A stretch of 38,419 nucleotides of DNA, from positions 1 through 38,419 of the forward strand of contig JAEUHG010000114.1 of the NCBI GenBank assembly GCA_016795425.1, read 5' to 3'. Made by a program: the position numbers and the translations under genes. The notes beneath the pieces were generated by a model. That model ran no database searches. It was given only the letters and a program-made list of their open reading frames with translations, and was not told where the DNA came from. Shown here piece by piece: positions 9,249-18,500 of the stretch (position 1 is the stretch's first letter; each line of letters opens with the position of its first letter). Source of the stretch: Verrucomicrobiales bacterium (GTDB taxonomy: Bacteria; Verrucomicrobiota; Verrucomicrobiia; Limisphaerales; CAIMTB01).

Positions 9249-9310
9249 GGAGGCGCCGCGGGGGACGCACCTCACCGTGCGGTGGGCGTGGACTCCCCCC
9301 AGGCGCCTCC
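9249..9310. other. Long imperfect hairpin in a divergent intergenic region
   Basis: The outer arms are a perfect 9-bp inverted repeat, GGAGGCGCC (9249-9257) and GGCGCCTCC (9302-9310). An inner stem pairs 9260-9265 with 9294-9299, and a small apical hairpin pairs CACC (9273-9276) with GGTG (9281-9284). The structure lies between the divergent membrane-protein gene and the prepilin gene, so it could shape the leader of either transcript or act as an operator. There is no T-run on either side, which argues against an intrinsic terminator. Confidence 0.45.
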
Positions 9311-9433
9311 ATTCCCCTGGAATCTAGGGTTCAGATCAGAAGCGGGGCGGGATTCGCCATTGACACGGCAGCGCCAGCTTCTTGAGGGTGGCCATATCCC
9401 AGGAACCCAACCTTCCGTTGCCGCGCTTGTCCC

Positions 9434-10228
9434 ATGCAATCTCCCGTGCCATGTCCTTGCCCCGGCGTTGTGGCGCCGCGGCGGGTGGGAGCCGCCAGCC
9501 GCGGCTTCACGCTGATCGAACTGCTGGTCGTCATCGCCATCATCGCGATTCTGGCGAGCATGCTCCTACCCGCACTGGCCTCGGCCAAGGAGCGGGCCAG
9601 GGGCACGAAATGTCTGAATAACCTGCGTCAGATCAGCCTGGGCTATACGCTTTATGGCGACGACAACGGCGATGACATGGTGACGTTGTACCTCTTTCAG
9701 CAGCCCCCCACCAACGCGCTGATCAAAGACTCGGTCACCTGGTGGGTCGATCTCATGCGCGGCTCCCTCCAAGGCACCAACATCATTGCATGCCCCTCGA
9801 CGCGAAACGGATTCGGCATCGCCATGAATCATCCCGAACTCACCGCCTGGAGCAGCGAATCCAAACCCAAACTCACCAGCATCAAGCGCCCCAGTGAGTC
9901 GGTTCCGATGGCCGATGCCGGGTTGATCGTGAACACGCGCGAGAAGGATCCCGATCAGTGGGTCGAGAAGAAGAACTCCGGGTTCCTTTATTGGCGCACT
10001 CCCACCAACCGAGGTTATTACGACTCCGATCCCCAGCGCGCTTACGCCCGCCATAACCGACGCTGCAATATGGGCTTCGCCGACGGCCACGCCGCCGCCC
10101 AAAAGGTGAGCACCCTCGGTCTGCAGTACTTCCCTGGAAAGGATCCTCAGGGTCGGGATGCCACCGGCAGTGGGTGGCTGGGGGGCAATGAGCGTTACGA
10201 CGCGCGGTGGATGTGGGACAAGGAATGA
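9434..10228 (+). CDS. Prepilin-like protein with N-terminal methylation motif
   Basis: A 264-aa exported pseudopilin of the type II secretion/type IV pilus superfamily. The basic leader ends in the prepilin peptidase site '[19 protein letters not shown]', with cleavage after Gly24 and the essential Glu at mature position 5. A single hydrophobic helix to about residue 48 follows. The C-terminal '[16 protein letters not shown]' is the RH-x-N-x-F-x-DGH signature of the very numerous prepilin-like proteins of Verrucomicrobiota, Planctomycetota and Lentisphaerota. No secretion ATPase, peptidase or secretin gene is nearby, so this is probably a stand-alone paralog. The ATG at 9434 gives the complete leader. 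The stop codon overlaps the next start (ATGA). Confidence 0.92.
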   Translation: MQSPVPCPCPGVVAPRRVGAASRGFTLIELLVVIAIIAILASMLLPALASAKERARGTKCLNNLRQISLGYTLYGDDNGDDMVTLYLFQQPPTNALIKDSVTWWVDLMRGSLQGTNIIACPSTRNGFGIAMNHPELTAWSSESKPKLTSIKRPSESVPMADAGLIVNTREKDPDQWVEKKNSGFLYWRTPTNRGYYDSDPQRAYARHNRRCNMGFADGHAAAQKVSTLGLQYFPGKDPQGRDATGSGWLGGNERYDARWMWDKE

Positions 10229-10911
10229 ACGCCAAGTCTGCCAGCCAATTGGGTTTCGCGGTCGTCGCCCTGGCCGCCGCCGCATGGATCGTGTGGAGAT
10301 CGATGGACCATCGCTCCATCAACCTGAACCCTTACCAATCCTTGGGAGGGGTCGCCGCCGAGGAGGTCAGTCGGTTGCTCGGAAATCAGGGTCAAGTCGT
10401 GGTCGTGCTCAACGATCCGGGGCCTGATCCCGACCCCGTGATGGACGCGCAGGTGGCCGCGTTCCGCGGCGCTCTCGCCAAGGTGGGAAAGGTGGCGATC
10501 AAGGCCACCGAACTGATTCCGATGGACGGATTCGTGCGCATGCGCACCGGAGGTGCCATGCCGGTGGAGCATTTCGATCGGCTGAAGCAGACCCATGGGG
10601 ATGCCGACGCAGTGGTCCTTTTTCTTGGCTGTCCGATGCTGGCCGGCGATACCGCGCAGCAGGTCAAGTCGTGGAAGGCGAGGTTGGTGGTGATATCTGC
10701 GGCGCTGCCCTGGTACGACGACTTGGTCCGGCAGGGATTGGTTCGGTTGGCGATCGTGCCGCGAACGGCCGCGGAAGCCGATGCCGACTCGGGTGCAGCA
10801 CCGGTGGGATCCACTGCGGGAGGGCCGCGCGCCGAATTCGATCGCGAGTACCGGATCCTTCGGGCGGACGATTCGACGTCGCCTGCGCCCGGTGACAAGA
10901 CGGCCCGCTAA
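10225..10911 (+). CDS. Membrane-anchored protein of unknown function, coupled to the prepilin
   Basis: A 228-aa protein starting at the ATG at 10225, whose last bases overlap the prepilin stop by 4 bp; translation is probably coupled. An N-terminal hydrophobic stretch (about 8-26) is a signal anchor. The rest alternates strands and helices ('[16 protein letters not shown]', '[13 protein letters not shown]', '[13 protein letters not shown]'), as in Rossmann-like or periplasmic-binding folds. The C-terminal 35 residues are low-complexity Ala/Gly/Asp. I cannot name the family. The tight coupling suggests it acts with the pseudopilin outside the inner membrane. An in-frame GTG at 10207 is less likely. 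Confidence 0.75.
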   Translation: MNAKSASQLGFAVVALAAAAWIVWRSMDHRSINLNPYQSLGGVAAEEVSRLLGNQGQVVVVLNDPGPDPDPVMDAQVAAFRGALAKVGKVAIKATELIPMDGFVRMRTGGAMPVEHFDRLKQTHGDADAVVLFLGCPMLAGDTAQQVKSWKARLVVISAALPWYDDLVRQGLVRLAIVPRTAAEADADSGAAPVGSTAGGPRAEFDREYRILRADDSTSPAPGDKTAR

Positions 10912-10995
10912 TTCCAACGGCCCACCCCACGTTCAGCCGATGGGAGAAAGGCGCGCACGCTCTTCAGCGCGGAGTGACAACATCAATGTCTGATC

Positions 10996-11568
10996 CTATC
11001 GCCTGGCCGGATGACCGGCTTTCCGCCGACAGAGCCCGAGCAACCCCAACCCCAGGAGTGCGTAAGAAAGGGGCGATGCTTCCGGGATGATGATCGAAAC
11101 GGCAAACGCCTGAAGTCCCAGCAACATCCCGGGCGGCATGATTCCTCCGCCTAGGTCGACGGTGAACATCGCGGATTCGCCGATGTCACCCATCCCCGTC
11201 ATGACCGCCTCCGCGTAGGTGTCCCCGCGCCACGATGCCCATGCCACCAATTTCACCTGCGCTGGCGAACCCGGCGCCACGCCAGGAACCTCGACGATGC
11301 CGCCGTCGGTGATGTAGCCGCGGCCGACGTCGCTGCGGAAGGGGCGAGGGATCCCAATCGGCACGAGTGTTCCTCCAGGAGCACCCGCGTACAACTGACC
11401 GAAGAATCGGCCGTCGACCAGGGAACCGTCGCCGAGATAAGAGACCGGCGCGCTCACCACCCCGCCGGCCCGGGTTGAAAAGAGGAGCGTTCCCTGGGCC
11501 AGGGCAGGCACTGACAGTGGTCCTCCCACCAACCCAAGCACCAGACAGGCCTTCAGGATCGATTTCAT
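10996..11568 (-). CDS. PEP-CTERM sorting-domain protein
   Basis: A 190-aa exported protein. From ATG 11568 it begins with a clear signal peptide (about 1-25, 'MKSILKACLVLGLVGG', cleavage near PALAQ). The middle is a Gly/Pro-rich beta protein with no recognised domain. It ends in a PEP-CTERM tripartite signal: 'PEASP', a hydrophobic run 'YALLGLGLLGL', then the basic cluster CRRK. Such proteins are processed by an exosortase and delivered to the envelope or exopolysaccharide; no exosortase is in the window. The frame is open back to 11793, but that would bury the signal peptide. It converges with the preceding gene (84-bp gap) and is divergent from the PA14 gene. Confidence 0.85.
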   Translation of the reverse strand: MKSILKACLVLGLVGGPLSVPALAQGTLLFSTRAGGVVSAPVSYLGDGSLVDGRFFGQLYAGAPGGTLVPIGIPRPFRSDVGRGYITDGGIVEVPGVAPGSPAQVKLVAWASWRGDTYAEAVMTGMGDIGESAMFTVDLGGGIMPPGMLLGLQAFAVSIIIPEASPLSYALLGLGLLGLCRRKAGHPARR

Positions 11569-11977
11569 GAGGAACTCGGTTTGGATGAGTGCTGTCACGT
11601 TTCGTCCGCCGCGGGTGTCTGTCAACCCAGGTGCCGTGGAAGGAACGCTCGTGCCCGCACGACAGAGCCCGCCGGGGAGAAAAGATGGGCCCGGTAAAGT
11701 GATCTTGGGCGTGCCGCGAGACGGCAATCCCGCCGCACCAAGGGACCTTGCCGTCCCCCGGATTTCGCGAACCCAACCCGACGGGCAGGACATGGACTGG
11801 AGCCGCGGTTTGACTTGGGGCCTGTCCCCTTGTTATGAATCCCTTTGCCTCACCCATGAAGAGTTTGCGCAGGGCCTTGGTGTCGTGCGTTTTCCGTGGT
11901 CGCTTGGACCCACACGCGACCGGGAAGATCCGCGGCATTCCTCCGGCGCAACGACCAACCAAACCAAACCGCACCGA
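11569..11977 (+). other. 409-bp divergent intergenic region
   Basis: Separates the minus-strand PEP-CTERM gene from the plus-strand PA14 gene. It carries a sigma70-like promoter for the PA14 gene (listed separately) and a leader of about 130 nt. The leader contains a 6-bp inverted repeat (GGTCGC / GCGACC, around 11897-11921). I find no convincing small ORF. The frame of the PA14 gene is open through here, but the sequence does not look exported or conserved. Confidence 0.6.
11810..11839 (+). promoter_or_regulatory. Putative sigma70-type promoter for the PA14 gene
   Basis: TTGACT (11810-11815, 5/6 to the -35 consensus) is followed by an 18-nt spacer and TATGAA (11834-11839, 4/6 to the -10 consensus). 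The predicted start near 11846 leaves a leader of about 130 nt. The spacer contains GGGGcctgtCCCC, a small inverted repeat that could be a repressor site. It matches in geometry the candidate upstream of the second PA14 gene. Confidence 0.4.
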
Positions 11978-14900
11978 ATGAAGTACAAGAACCATAAACT
12001 CTGGCTCGCGAGCCTTGCGCTCGCCGCCGGAGTCTGCGCCAGCAGCGTCCAGGGCGCCGATGTGTTCACCCCGGGATTCACCAAGTTCGAGGCTTACACG
12101 AACATTGCGGGGACCACCGTCGACCTGCTCACCTCCGACCCCACCTATCCGGGATCCCCGGCCGAGACCCGGTATGTGGCCGGTCTCGAGAGCCCCTCGA
12201 ATTACGGCGATAACTACGGCGGCCGGCTCACCGGCTTCGTGACCCCGCCGGAATCGGGCTCGTATGTGTTCTACATCAGCTCCGATGACGCCGGCGAATT
12301 CTGGCTGAGCACCGACGCCACGCCCGGCAATCTCCAATTGCTCTGCACCGAACCCCAATGGAACGGCGTGCGCGACTGGACCACCACCGCTCGCCGACCC
12401 GGCGCCGAAAATATCTCGGTCCCCACTCAACTGACCGCCGGCCAGCGCTACTACTTCCAGGCCCTGGTCAAGGAAGGTGGAGGTGGCGACAACCTCGCGG
12501 TGACCGCCGTCAAAAACGGCGCGGCCGCCCCAGCATCGGGCAGCGCTCCTCTCCAGGGTGCCTGGGTCGGAGCCAACATCCCCGATACCGGTGCGTCCGT
12601 CCAAATCACTGCGGCCCCGGCTAATGTCTCCAGTCCGGCCAATGAGAACGTCACCCTGACCGCCGATGCCACCGGCACCTCGCCCCTGGGCACGGAGATC
12701 GTCTACTTCTGGCGCAAGAATGGGTCGCCGATTCCGGGTGCCAACAGCAAGTCCCTGACTCTGAATCGGGTTCAATCGAGCGACAATGGCTCGAAGTACT
12801 CGGTCACAGCCTCGATCCCCGGCGCGACCGCCACCAGCACCGAGGCCACCCTTACCGTGACGGCCGACGTGACCAAGCCGACGCTCGTTTCGGCCCGTGC
12901 CACCGCGAACTTCAAGACCGTCAACGTGGTCTTCTCGGAGCCGCTCGACTCGGCCTCGGCCACCGCAACCGCCAACTACGCTCTGAGCGGCGGTGCCACG
13001 GTGTCGGGCGCCACGCTGGTGAACGATACCACCGTCCGCCTCACCACCAGCGCCCTGGCGGAAAACACGACCTACACGCTGACCGTGAACAACGTGAAGG
13101 ACACCTTCAATCCGGGCAACGCGATCGCCGCCAACAGCACGGTCACGTTCAAGTCCTATGCGTTCTATCCCAACGCCGTCCTGAACAAGTTCTGGGATAA
13201 TTTCACCGCCAATACCATCGCCGCGCTCAACGCGCTCGCGACGTATCCCAACAATCCGGATCGCGTCCTTCTCGAACCCCGATTCGAGTATCCGCTCAAC
13301 GGCGGCGGCGAAGGTGGAGCCAATTATGGCAATACTCTCGAAGCCTGGTTCACCGCGCCGTCCTCCGGTGACTACGTGTTCTTCTGCTCCGGTGATGATC
13401 CGGTCAATCTGTACCTCAGCACCGATGCCGACCCGGCCAACGCCAAGCTGATCGCCGCGGAACCGTCCTGGAACAATCCCCGCGATTGGACCGGCACCGC
13501 CCGCCGCACCGACCCGGAAAACCGCTCGGACGCCTACGCCGGTTCGCAGTGGCCCACGCCGAACAAGATCACCCTCACCGGCGGCAGCAAATACTACCTG
13601 CGCGCCGAACATACCGAAGGCGGTGGTGGCGATAACGTGGGTGCCACGTACATCAAGGCGGGCGCCGCGGATCCGGCCGTCGGTTCGCCGCCGATCGAAG
13701 GCGCCGAACTCGGCTTCTACTACGACCCGACCGATTCCGCCGTCGCCATCGGCCAGCAACCGGCATCGACCTCGGTGCTGCAAGGCCGGACCGTGACGGT
13801 CTCGGTGGGGGCCACCGGCAAGTGGCAGTATGCCGCTATTCCCTTCTACCAATGGCAATCCGCACCGTCGGGAAGCACCACCTTCACCGACATCGCCGGC
13901 GCCACCTCCGCGAGCTACACCTCGCCGGAACTGGCTGTGGGCGACTCGGGCACCCAATATCGCGTGCTGGTATCCGTTCCCGGCGCTTCCTCAACCAGTT
14001 CGGCCGCGGTCATCACCGTCCAAGCCGATACGCAGGCGCCGAAGATCACCAAGGTCTCTGCCTCCTCCTCGGACGCGCTTTCCGTCACCTTCGACGAGAA
14101 GCTCGATCCCGCCACGGCCAATACCGCGGCCAATTATAAGCTCGCCCCGGGCAACTTGAATATCACGACGGCGACCATTGGCGGCGCCAACAGCAACGTG
14201 GTGCGGCTGGAAGTCAGCGGGGCCATCGCCGCTGGATCGCAATACACCATCACGGTCAACGGTGTGAAGGACCTGTTCGGCAATACCGTCAATAATGCCT
14301 CCTCGACCTTCACCGCCCGCATCGTCACCTACGCGGACATCATCCTGGCTGACAAACCGATCGCCTTCTATCGATTCGAGGAAACCACCGGCCAGAAGAC
14401 CGCGAACCTCGGAACCTTCGGCGCCGCGGGCGATGGCCTCTATATGGCCGGCACCGGACCGGACGATTCGTCGCCGGCCGATGCGCGCACCGAAGCCGGA
14501 CCTCGCCCGGCTCAGGGCTTCCTCGGATTCGCCGGCAGCAATCGCGCCGCGAATTTCTCCGGGCCCGATGATCCGTTCTGGGTCGATACCCAGAATCAGT
14601 TCCTCAACAACCTCGGCTCGTTCTCGCTCGAATACTGGGTGCGGCCGAGCGGTGGTCGCCTCGCCGATCCCAGCACCTGGGGCACCCGCGTCGGCATCGT
14701 CGGCCAGAACGACGCGATCGAGTACGGTTTCATCGACCAGAACACGATCCAGATCTGGACGCCAGGCGGTGGCTCGCTCGACACGGATTACACCTTCCCC
14801 GATGACGAGTGGCACCACGTCGCCACCATCGCCACCGGGTCGGGCATCCGGAATTACTTCGATGGCAAACTCGTCGGCTCGGGCGGTAGTGCCACGAGCA

Positions 14901-15256
14901 ACTACGGCAGTTCGACCTTCAGTGTGCACATCGGCGGTGGCGGCGTATTCGACGGTACTGGCAACTTCTTCTGGGGCCAGATCGACGAAGTGGCCATCTT
15001 CGACAAGGCCATTTCGGCCGAACGCATCGCGGCGCACTTCGAAGCCGGCAAGAACGGCGGTGTCGTCGAGGAACCTGAAGCGAAGTTCACCAAGATCACC
15101 GTCGCCGGTGGTAACGTGACCGTCGAATGGACCGGTGGCGGCACGCTGCAAAGCGCTGCCAGCGTCCTCGGTCCCTGGACTGATGTCGCCGGTGCCACCA
15201 GCCCGCACTCCACCGCCGCCACAGCGGCCGGAGCATACTTCCGCGTTCGGAACTGA
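11978..15256 (+). CDS. Large exported PA14/Ig/LamG multidomain protein (paralog A)
   Basis: A 1092-aa secreted or surface protein, probably for binding glycans or matrix. It has a signal peptide (about 1-27). PA14-like domain 1 (about 30-180) has 'YGDNYGGRLTGF' and 'SSDDAGEFWLSTD'. An Ig-like domain (208-295) and an SbsA/CopC-like Ig domain (298-391, 'VVFSEPLDSASA') follow. PA14 domain 2 (395-570), a second Ig (588-682) and a second SbsA-type domain (685-783) come next. A concanavalin/LamG-like domain (787-1028) opens 'IAFYRFEETTG'. The last 58 residues form the small 'GPWTDVAGATSP' beta domain common at the C-termini of verrucomicrobial exported proteins. The start at ATG 11978 gives the signal peptide. 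A strong terminator lies 28 bp after the stop. It is a paralog of the protein at 19495. Confidence 0.88.
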   Translation: MKYKNHKLWLASLALAAGVCASSVQGADVFTPGFTKFEAYTNIAGTTVDLLTSDPTYPGSPAETRYVAGLESPSNYGDNYGGRLTGFVTPPESGSYVFYISSDDAGEFWLSTDATPGNLQLLCTEPQWNGVRDWTTTARRPGAENISVPTQLTAGQRYYFQALVKEGGGGDNLAVTAVKNGAAAPASGSAPLQGAWVGANIPDTGASVQITAAPANVSSPANENVTLTADATGTSPLGTEIVYFWRKNGSPIPGANSKSLTLNRVQSSDNGSKYSVTASIPGATATSTEATLTVTADVTKPTLVSARATANFKTVNVVFSEPLDSASATATANYALSGGATVSGATLVNDTTVRLTTSALAENTTYTLTVNNVKDTFNPGNAIAANSTVTFKSYAFYPNAVLNKFWDNFTANTIAALNALATYPNNPDRVLLEPRFEYPLNGGGEGGANYGNTLEAWFTAPSSGDYVFFCSGDDPVNLYLSTDADPANAKLIAAEPSWNNPRDWTGTARRTDPENRSDAYAGSQWPTPNKITLTGGSKYYLRAEHTEGGGGDNVGATYIKAGAADPAVGSPPIEGAELGFYYDPTDSAVAIGQQPASTSVLQGRTVTVSVGATGKWQYAAIPFYQWQSAPSGSTTFTDIAGATSASYTSPELAVGDSGTQYRVLVSVPGASSTSSAAVITVQADTQAPKITKVSASSSDALSVTFDEKLDPATANTAANYKLAPGNLNITTATIGGANSNVVRLEVSGAIAAGSQYTITVNGVKDLFGNTVNNASSTFTARIVTYADIILADKPIAFYRFEETTGQKTANLGTFGAAGDGLYMAGTGPDDSSPADARTEAGPRPAQGFLGFAGSNRAANFSGPDDPFWVDTQNQFLNNLGSFSLEYWVRPSGGRLADPSTWGTRVGIVGQNDAIEYGFIDQNTIQIWTPGGGSLDTDYTFPDDEWHHVATIATGSGIRNYFDGKLVGSGGSATSNYGSSTFSVHIGGGGVFDGTGNFFWGQIDEVAIFDKAISAERIAAHFEAGKNGGVVEEPEAKFTKITVAGGNVTVEWTGGGTLQSAASVLGPWTDVAGATSPHSTAATAAGAYFRVRN

Positions 15257-15283
15257 TTCGTTCGCGCGATCCTAACTTCCACG

Positions 15284-15320
15284 GACAGGCCGGGCTGTTG
15301 AAGCCCGGCCTGTCTTGTTT
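15284..15320 (+). terminator. Strong intrinsic terminator after PA14 paralog A
   Basis: A perfect 13-bp stem (GACAGGCCGGGCT at 15284-15296, AGCCCGGCCTGTC at 15302-15314) with the 5-nt loop GTTGA is followed by TTGTTT. It begins 28 nt after the stop and should end the PA14 transcript, giving the following FG-GAP gene its own promoter. Confidence 0.85.
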
Positions 15321-15383
15321 AGTGGAAGCCTCGTTGAATGACGCCGCGTCGCGAAATTCACCCTCAACCAGTCGACGCCGAAC

Positions 15384-15468
15384 CCCTCGTCGCAGCGCGA
15401 CGAGGGCGAGGACTACCTGACTGGATCCAATTCCCATCCAGGTGGGCCTTGTCGCGCTGCGACAGGGC
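15384..15468. repeat. Inverted pair of palindromic units (REP/BIME-like)
   Basis: Unit 1 (15384-15406) is a perfect 10-bp stem CCCTCGTCGC / GCGACGAGGG around the loop AGC. Unit 2 (15446-15468) is GCCTTGTCGC / GCGACAGGGC around GCT, with one G-T pair. The reverse complement of unit 2 closely matches unit 1, sharing the core GTCGCAGCGCGAC, so the two are copies in opposite orientation 39 bp apart. The intervening DNA can form a third stem (TGGAT / ATCCA). This is the layout of bacterial interspersed mosaic elements. It lies in the leader of the next gene, within sequence that is open in that gene's frame but does not look coding. Confidence 0.6.
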
Positions 15469-15508
15469 AGTCCGGTCCTGGTTCAAGGTCCCAATACGTG
15501 TCCAAGAT

Positions 15509-18500
15509 TTGGAAAAGGCTCCGGCCCATGAACCGACCCGTACCTCCCGACTCGGTCTGTCCGGTTTTCTGGCTGTTGCACTGCTCGTGGTGGGGAGCCA
15601 CCACGCCCACGCCGCAGACGTGGCGTGGACGACCGGTTCCGGCTTCCGCTCCCGGGCACTCGCCGTTACCTCTGCCGGCCGCGAACCGACACCCGGCTTC
15701 ACCTGGATCACTTCCGCCACCACGGGTGTCGTCTTCACCAATCATCTGGACGAAGCTGCCGGGGCCGCCAACCGCGTCCTGGAGAACGGCAGCGGAGTGG
15801 CGGTCGGTGACTATGACGGCGATGATCGTCCCGACATCTTCCTCTGCAGCCTAGAGGGGCGCAGTGCCTTGTACCGCAATCTGGGCGATTGGAGGTTTAC
15901 CAATGTCACTGAAACCGTGGGGCTGTCGGTCGCGGGACATATCGCGCGCGGCGCCGTATTCGCTGATATCAACGGCGATCATCGCCTCGACCTCCTCGTC
16001 ACCACGCTGTCCCAGGGCGTTCTCTGCTTCGTGAACGAAGATGCGGGCCGCTTCCGAGATGCCACGGCCCAGGCCAATCTCAACGGCCGCCCGGGCACGA
16101 CCACACTCGCCCTCGCCGACACCGATGGCGACGGAACCCTCGACCTCTACATCACCCGCTACCGGGCGGAAGATGTTCGCGATGACAGCAATGTCGAAGC
16201 CCGTCGGATTGGGGGTAGGACGCAGCTTCATCCGAAGTACGAAGGCCGGCTCTTCATAGGTCCTCGCGGCCTGACAGAATATGGGGAACCCGATTCCCTG
16301 ATGCTCAACGACGGGACCGGCCGATTCCGCCCGGTGCCATGGAACACAGGCGCCTTTCTCGATGAATCGGGAAAAACCCTGGCCGGAGAACCTCGCGATT
16401 GGGGTTTGTCGGCGTCCTTCCGCGACATCAACGGCGACGGCTTCCCGGACCTCTACGTTTGTAATGACTATTGGACCGCCGACCGACTCTGGCTGGGCGA
16501 CGGCCGAGGCCAGTTTCGAGCCGCGTCCCGCGAGGCCATTCGTCACGTCAGCGAAAACTCCATGGGCATCGACTTCGCCGATATCGACCGCGATGGACAT
16601 GTCGATTTCCTGGTTCTCGACATGCTCGCCCGCGAGCCGGCGCGGCGCCGACGTCAGGCCCTGGCCCAAACGCCGCGAACTCCGGTGGCCGGCGAAGCCC
16701 TCGACCGCCCGCAGTACATGCGCAACATGCTCTACCGAAATCGAGGGGACGGTACCTGGGCGGAAATCGCTGAATTCGCCGGGCTTGCCGCCACGGGGTG
16801 GTCGTGGCAACCGCTCTTTCTTGATGTCGACCTGGACGGATTCGAGGACGTGATCATCTCCGCGGGCCATCGCAAGGATGTCCAGGATCTGGATGCCACC
16901 GAAAGGATCTTGGCGCGGCAACATCGTTGGCCCGCGGGCATGGACCCTTCTGCCCGCCAGCGCGCCTTCACCGCTGAACTGCTGGATCATTCGCGTCTGT
17001 ATCCCGACTTGTTGTCGCCATTGCTCGGCTTCCGCAACGAAGGGAACCTCAGATTCCGTGAACACACCGCCGATTGGGGATTCCACCTCCCTGGGGTGCA
17101 TCAGGGCATCGCCACCGGCGACTTCGACGGTGATGGCGACCTTGACCTCGTCGTCAACGCTCTCAACGATCTCGCCGGCCTCTATCGGAATAACGCCACT
17201 CCCCGCCGTATCGCCGTCCGCCTCCGTGGTGTCCCCGGAAATACCCAGGGTATCGGAGCCTGCGTCACGCTCTCGGGGGATTCGGTTCCCCGCCAATCCC
17301 AGGAGATCGTCTCGGGCGGTCGGTACCTGTCCGGAAGCGAACCCCAGCTCACCTTTGCCGTTCCTTCCACCAACACCCCTCTGCGCCTGGAGGTTCGTTG
17401 GCGAAGCGGACGCCTGCGACAGATCACCGGAGTTACGCCCGATCGCCTTTACGAAATCCATGAGTTGGCGGGCGAAAGTGATCCGCCCGTGGCCGGCATC
17501 CCCAGCCCACCCTCCCGGACTCTCTTTCACGATGTCACCGCCAGACTCATCGATGCTCCGGACCCGCACGCGACCTCCGGTCCGGTCCGCCTCGAAGCGC
17601 ATAGCCGCAACGTCGACGCCCTTGGACCCGCCGCGGTTTGGTCCGATCTCAATGCCGATCAATGGCAGGATCTTGCCGTGGGAACGGGTCCGGCCGGCCT
17701 GATCCTCTGGACCAATGACACGCGAGGCGGTTTCGGCAGGGATTCATCGTGGATGGCGTCAGGCTCCAACCCGGTTCCCCCGGCTGCTTTTGTCATCGCC
17801 CCATCCGCCCGTTCAACGCCCACGGTCATCGCCAGCTCCCAGCCTCTCGATTCAATGGTCGCTCGCGAACCTAGGGCTGCCGCTCGGATCCTTTCCTCGC
17901 ACGGTTCGGCGGATCCGCCGCCGCTTATCGATCCGCAAGGTCATCCCGGTGCGACGGGAACGCTGGCCCTTGCCGATGTTGATGCCGACGGTGACCTCGA
18001 CCTCTTTGCCGGGGGTCGATGGGTGCCCGGAAAATATCCCTCGCCAGCCGCCTCCTCCTTGTTCGTGAACGATGGCGGACGATGGCAGCCGGATCTCGAG
18101 AATCGGAGCGTCCTGCAATCGCTGGGACGGGTCCATGCCGCCACTTGGGGAGATCTGAACGAGGACGGGTTCCCGGAGTTGGTGGCGGCGACGGAATGGG
18201 GGCCCATTCGGGTCTTTCGTAACGAAAAAGGCCGGCTGCACGAGGTGACCGAGGACCTGGGCCTCGGTCGGTTCCGCGGTTGGTGGCGCAGTGTGGCGTT
18301 GGTCGATATCGACGCGGACGGTCGATTGGACATTGTGGCGGGCAACTGGGGGCTCAACACCGCCTACACGCGGGATCCTGGTCCCGACACCGCCATCGTC
18401 TGGTACTACGGCGACTTCTTGAGGCGCGGCGTTATGGATGAGTTGGAGACTGAGTGGGACCCCGTCTTGGGCCAGCGGGCGTCTCGCCTGTCGATGGAAC

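Noticed and set aside
9360..9365. TTGACA upstream of the prepilin gene as a promoter -35
   Set aside because: No reasonable -10 hexamer lies 16-18 nt downstream; the only AT-rich stretch (CATATC) is about 27 nt away.
11186..13957. 923-aa open frame on the - strand across the PEP-CTERM and PA14 genes
   Set aside because: It is antisense to PA14 and out of frame with the PEP-CTERM gene, with Gly/Arg/Val-rich composition and no recognisable fold.
15338..15508. ATG 15338 as the start of the stand-alone FG-GAP gene
   Set aside because: It would place a 57-residue non-signal extension, encoded by two palindromes, before a good signal peptide and would make the protein longer than its three paralogs. 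It is kept only as an alternative.
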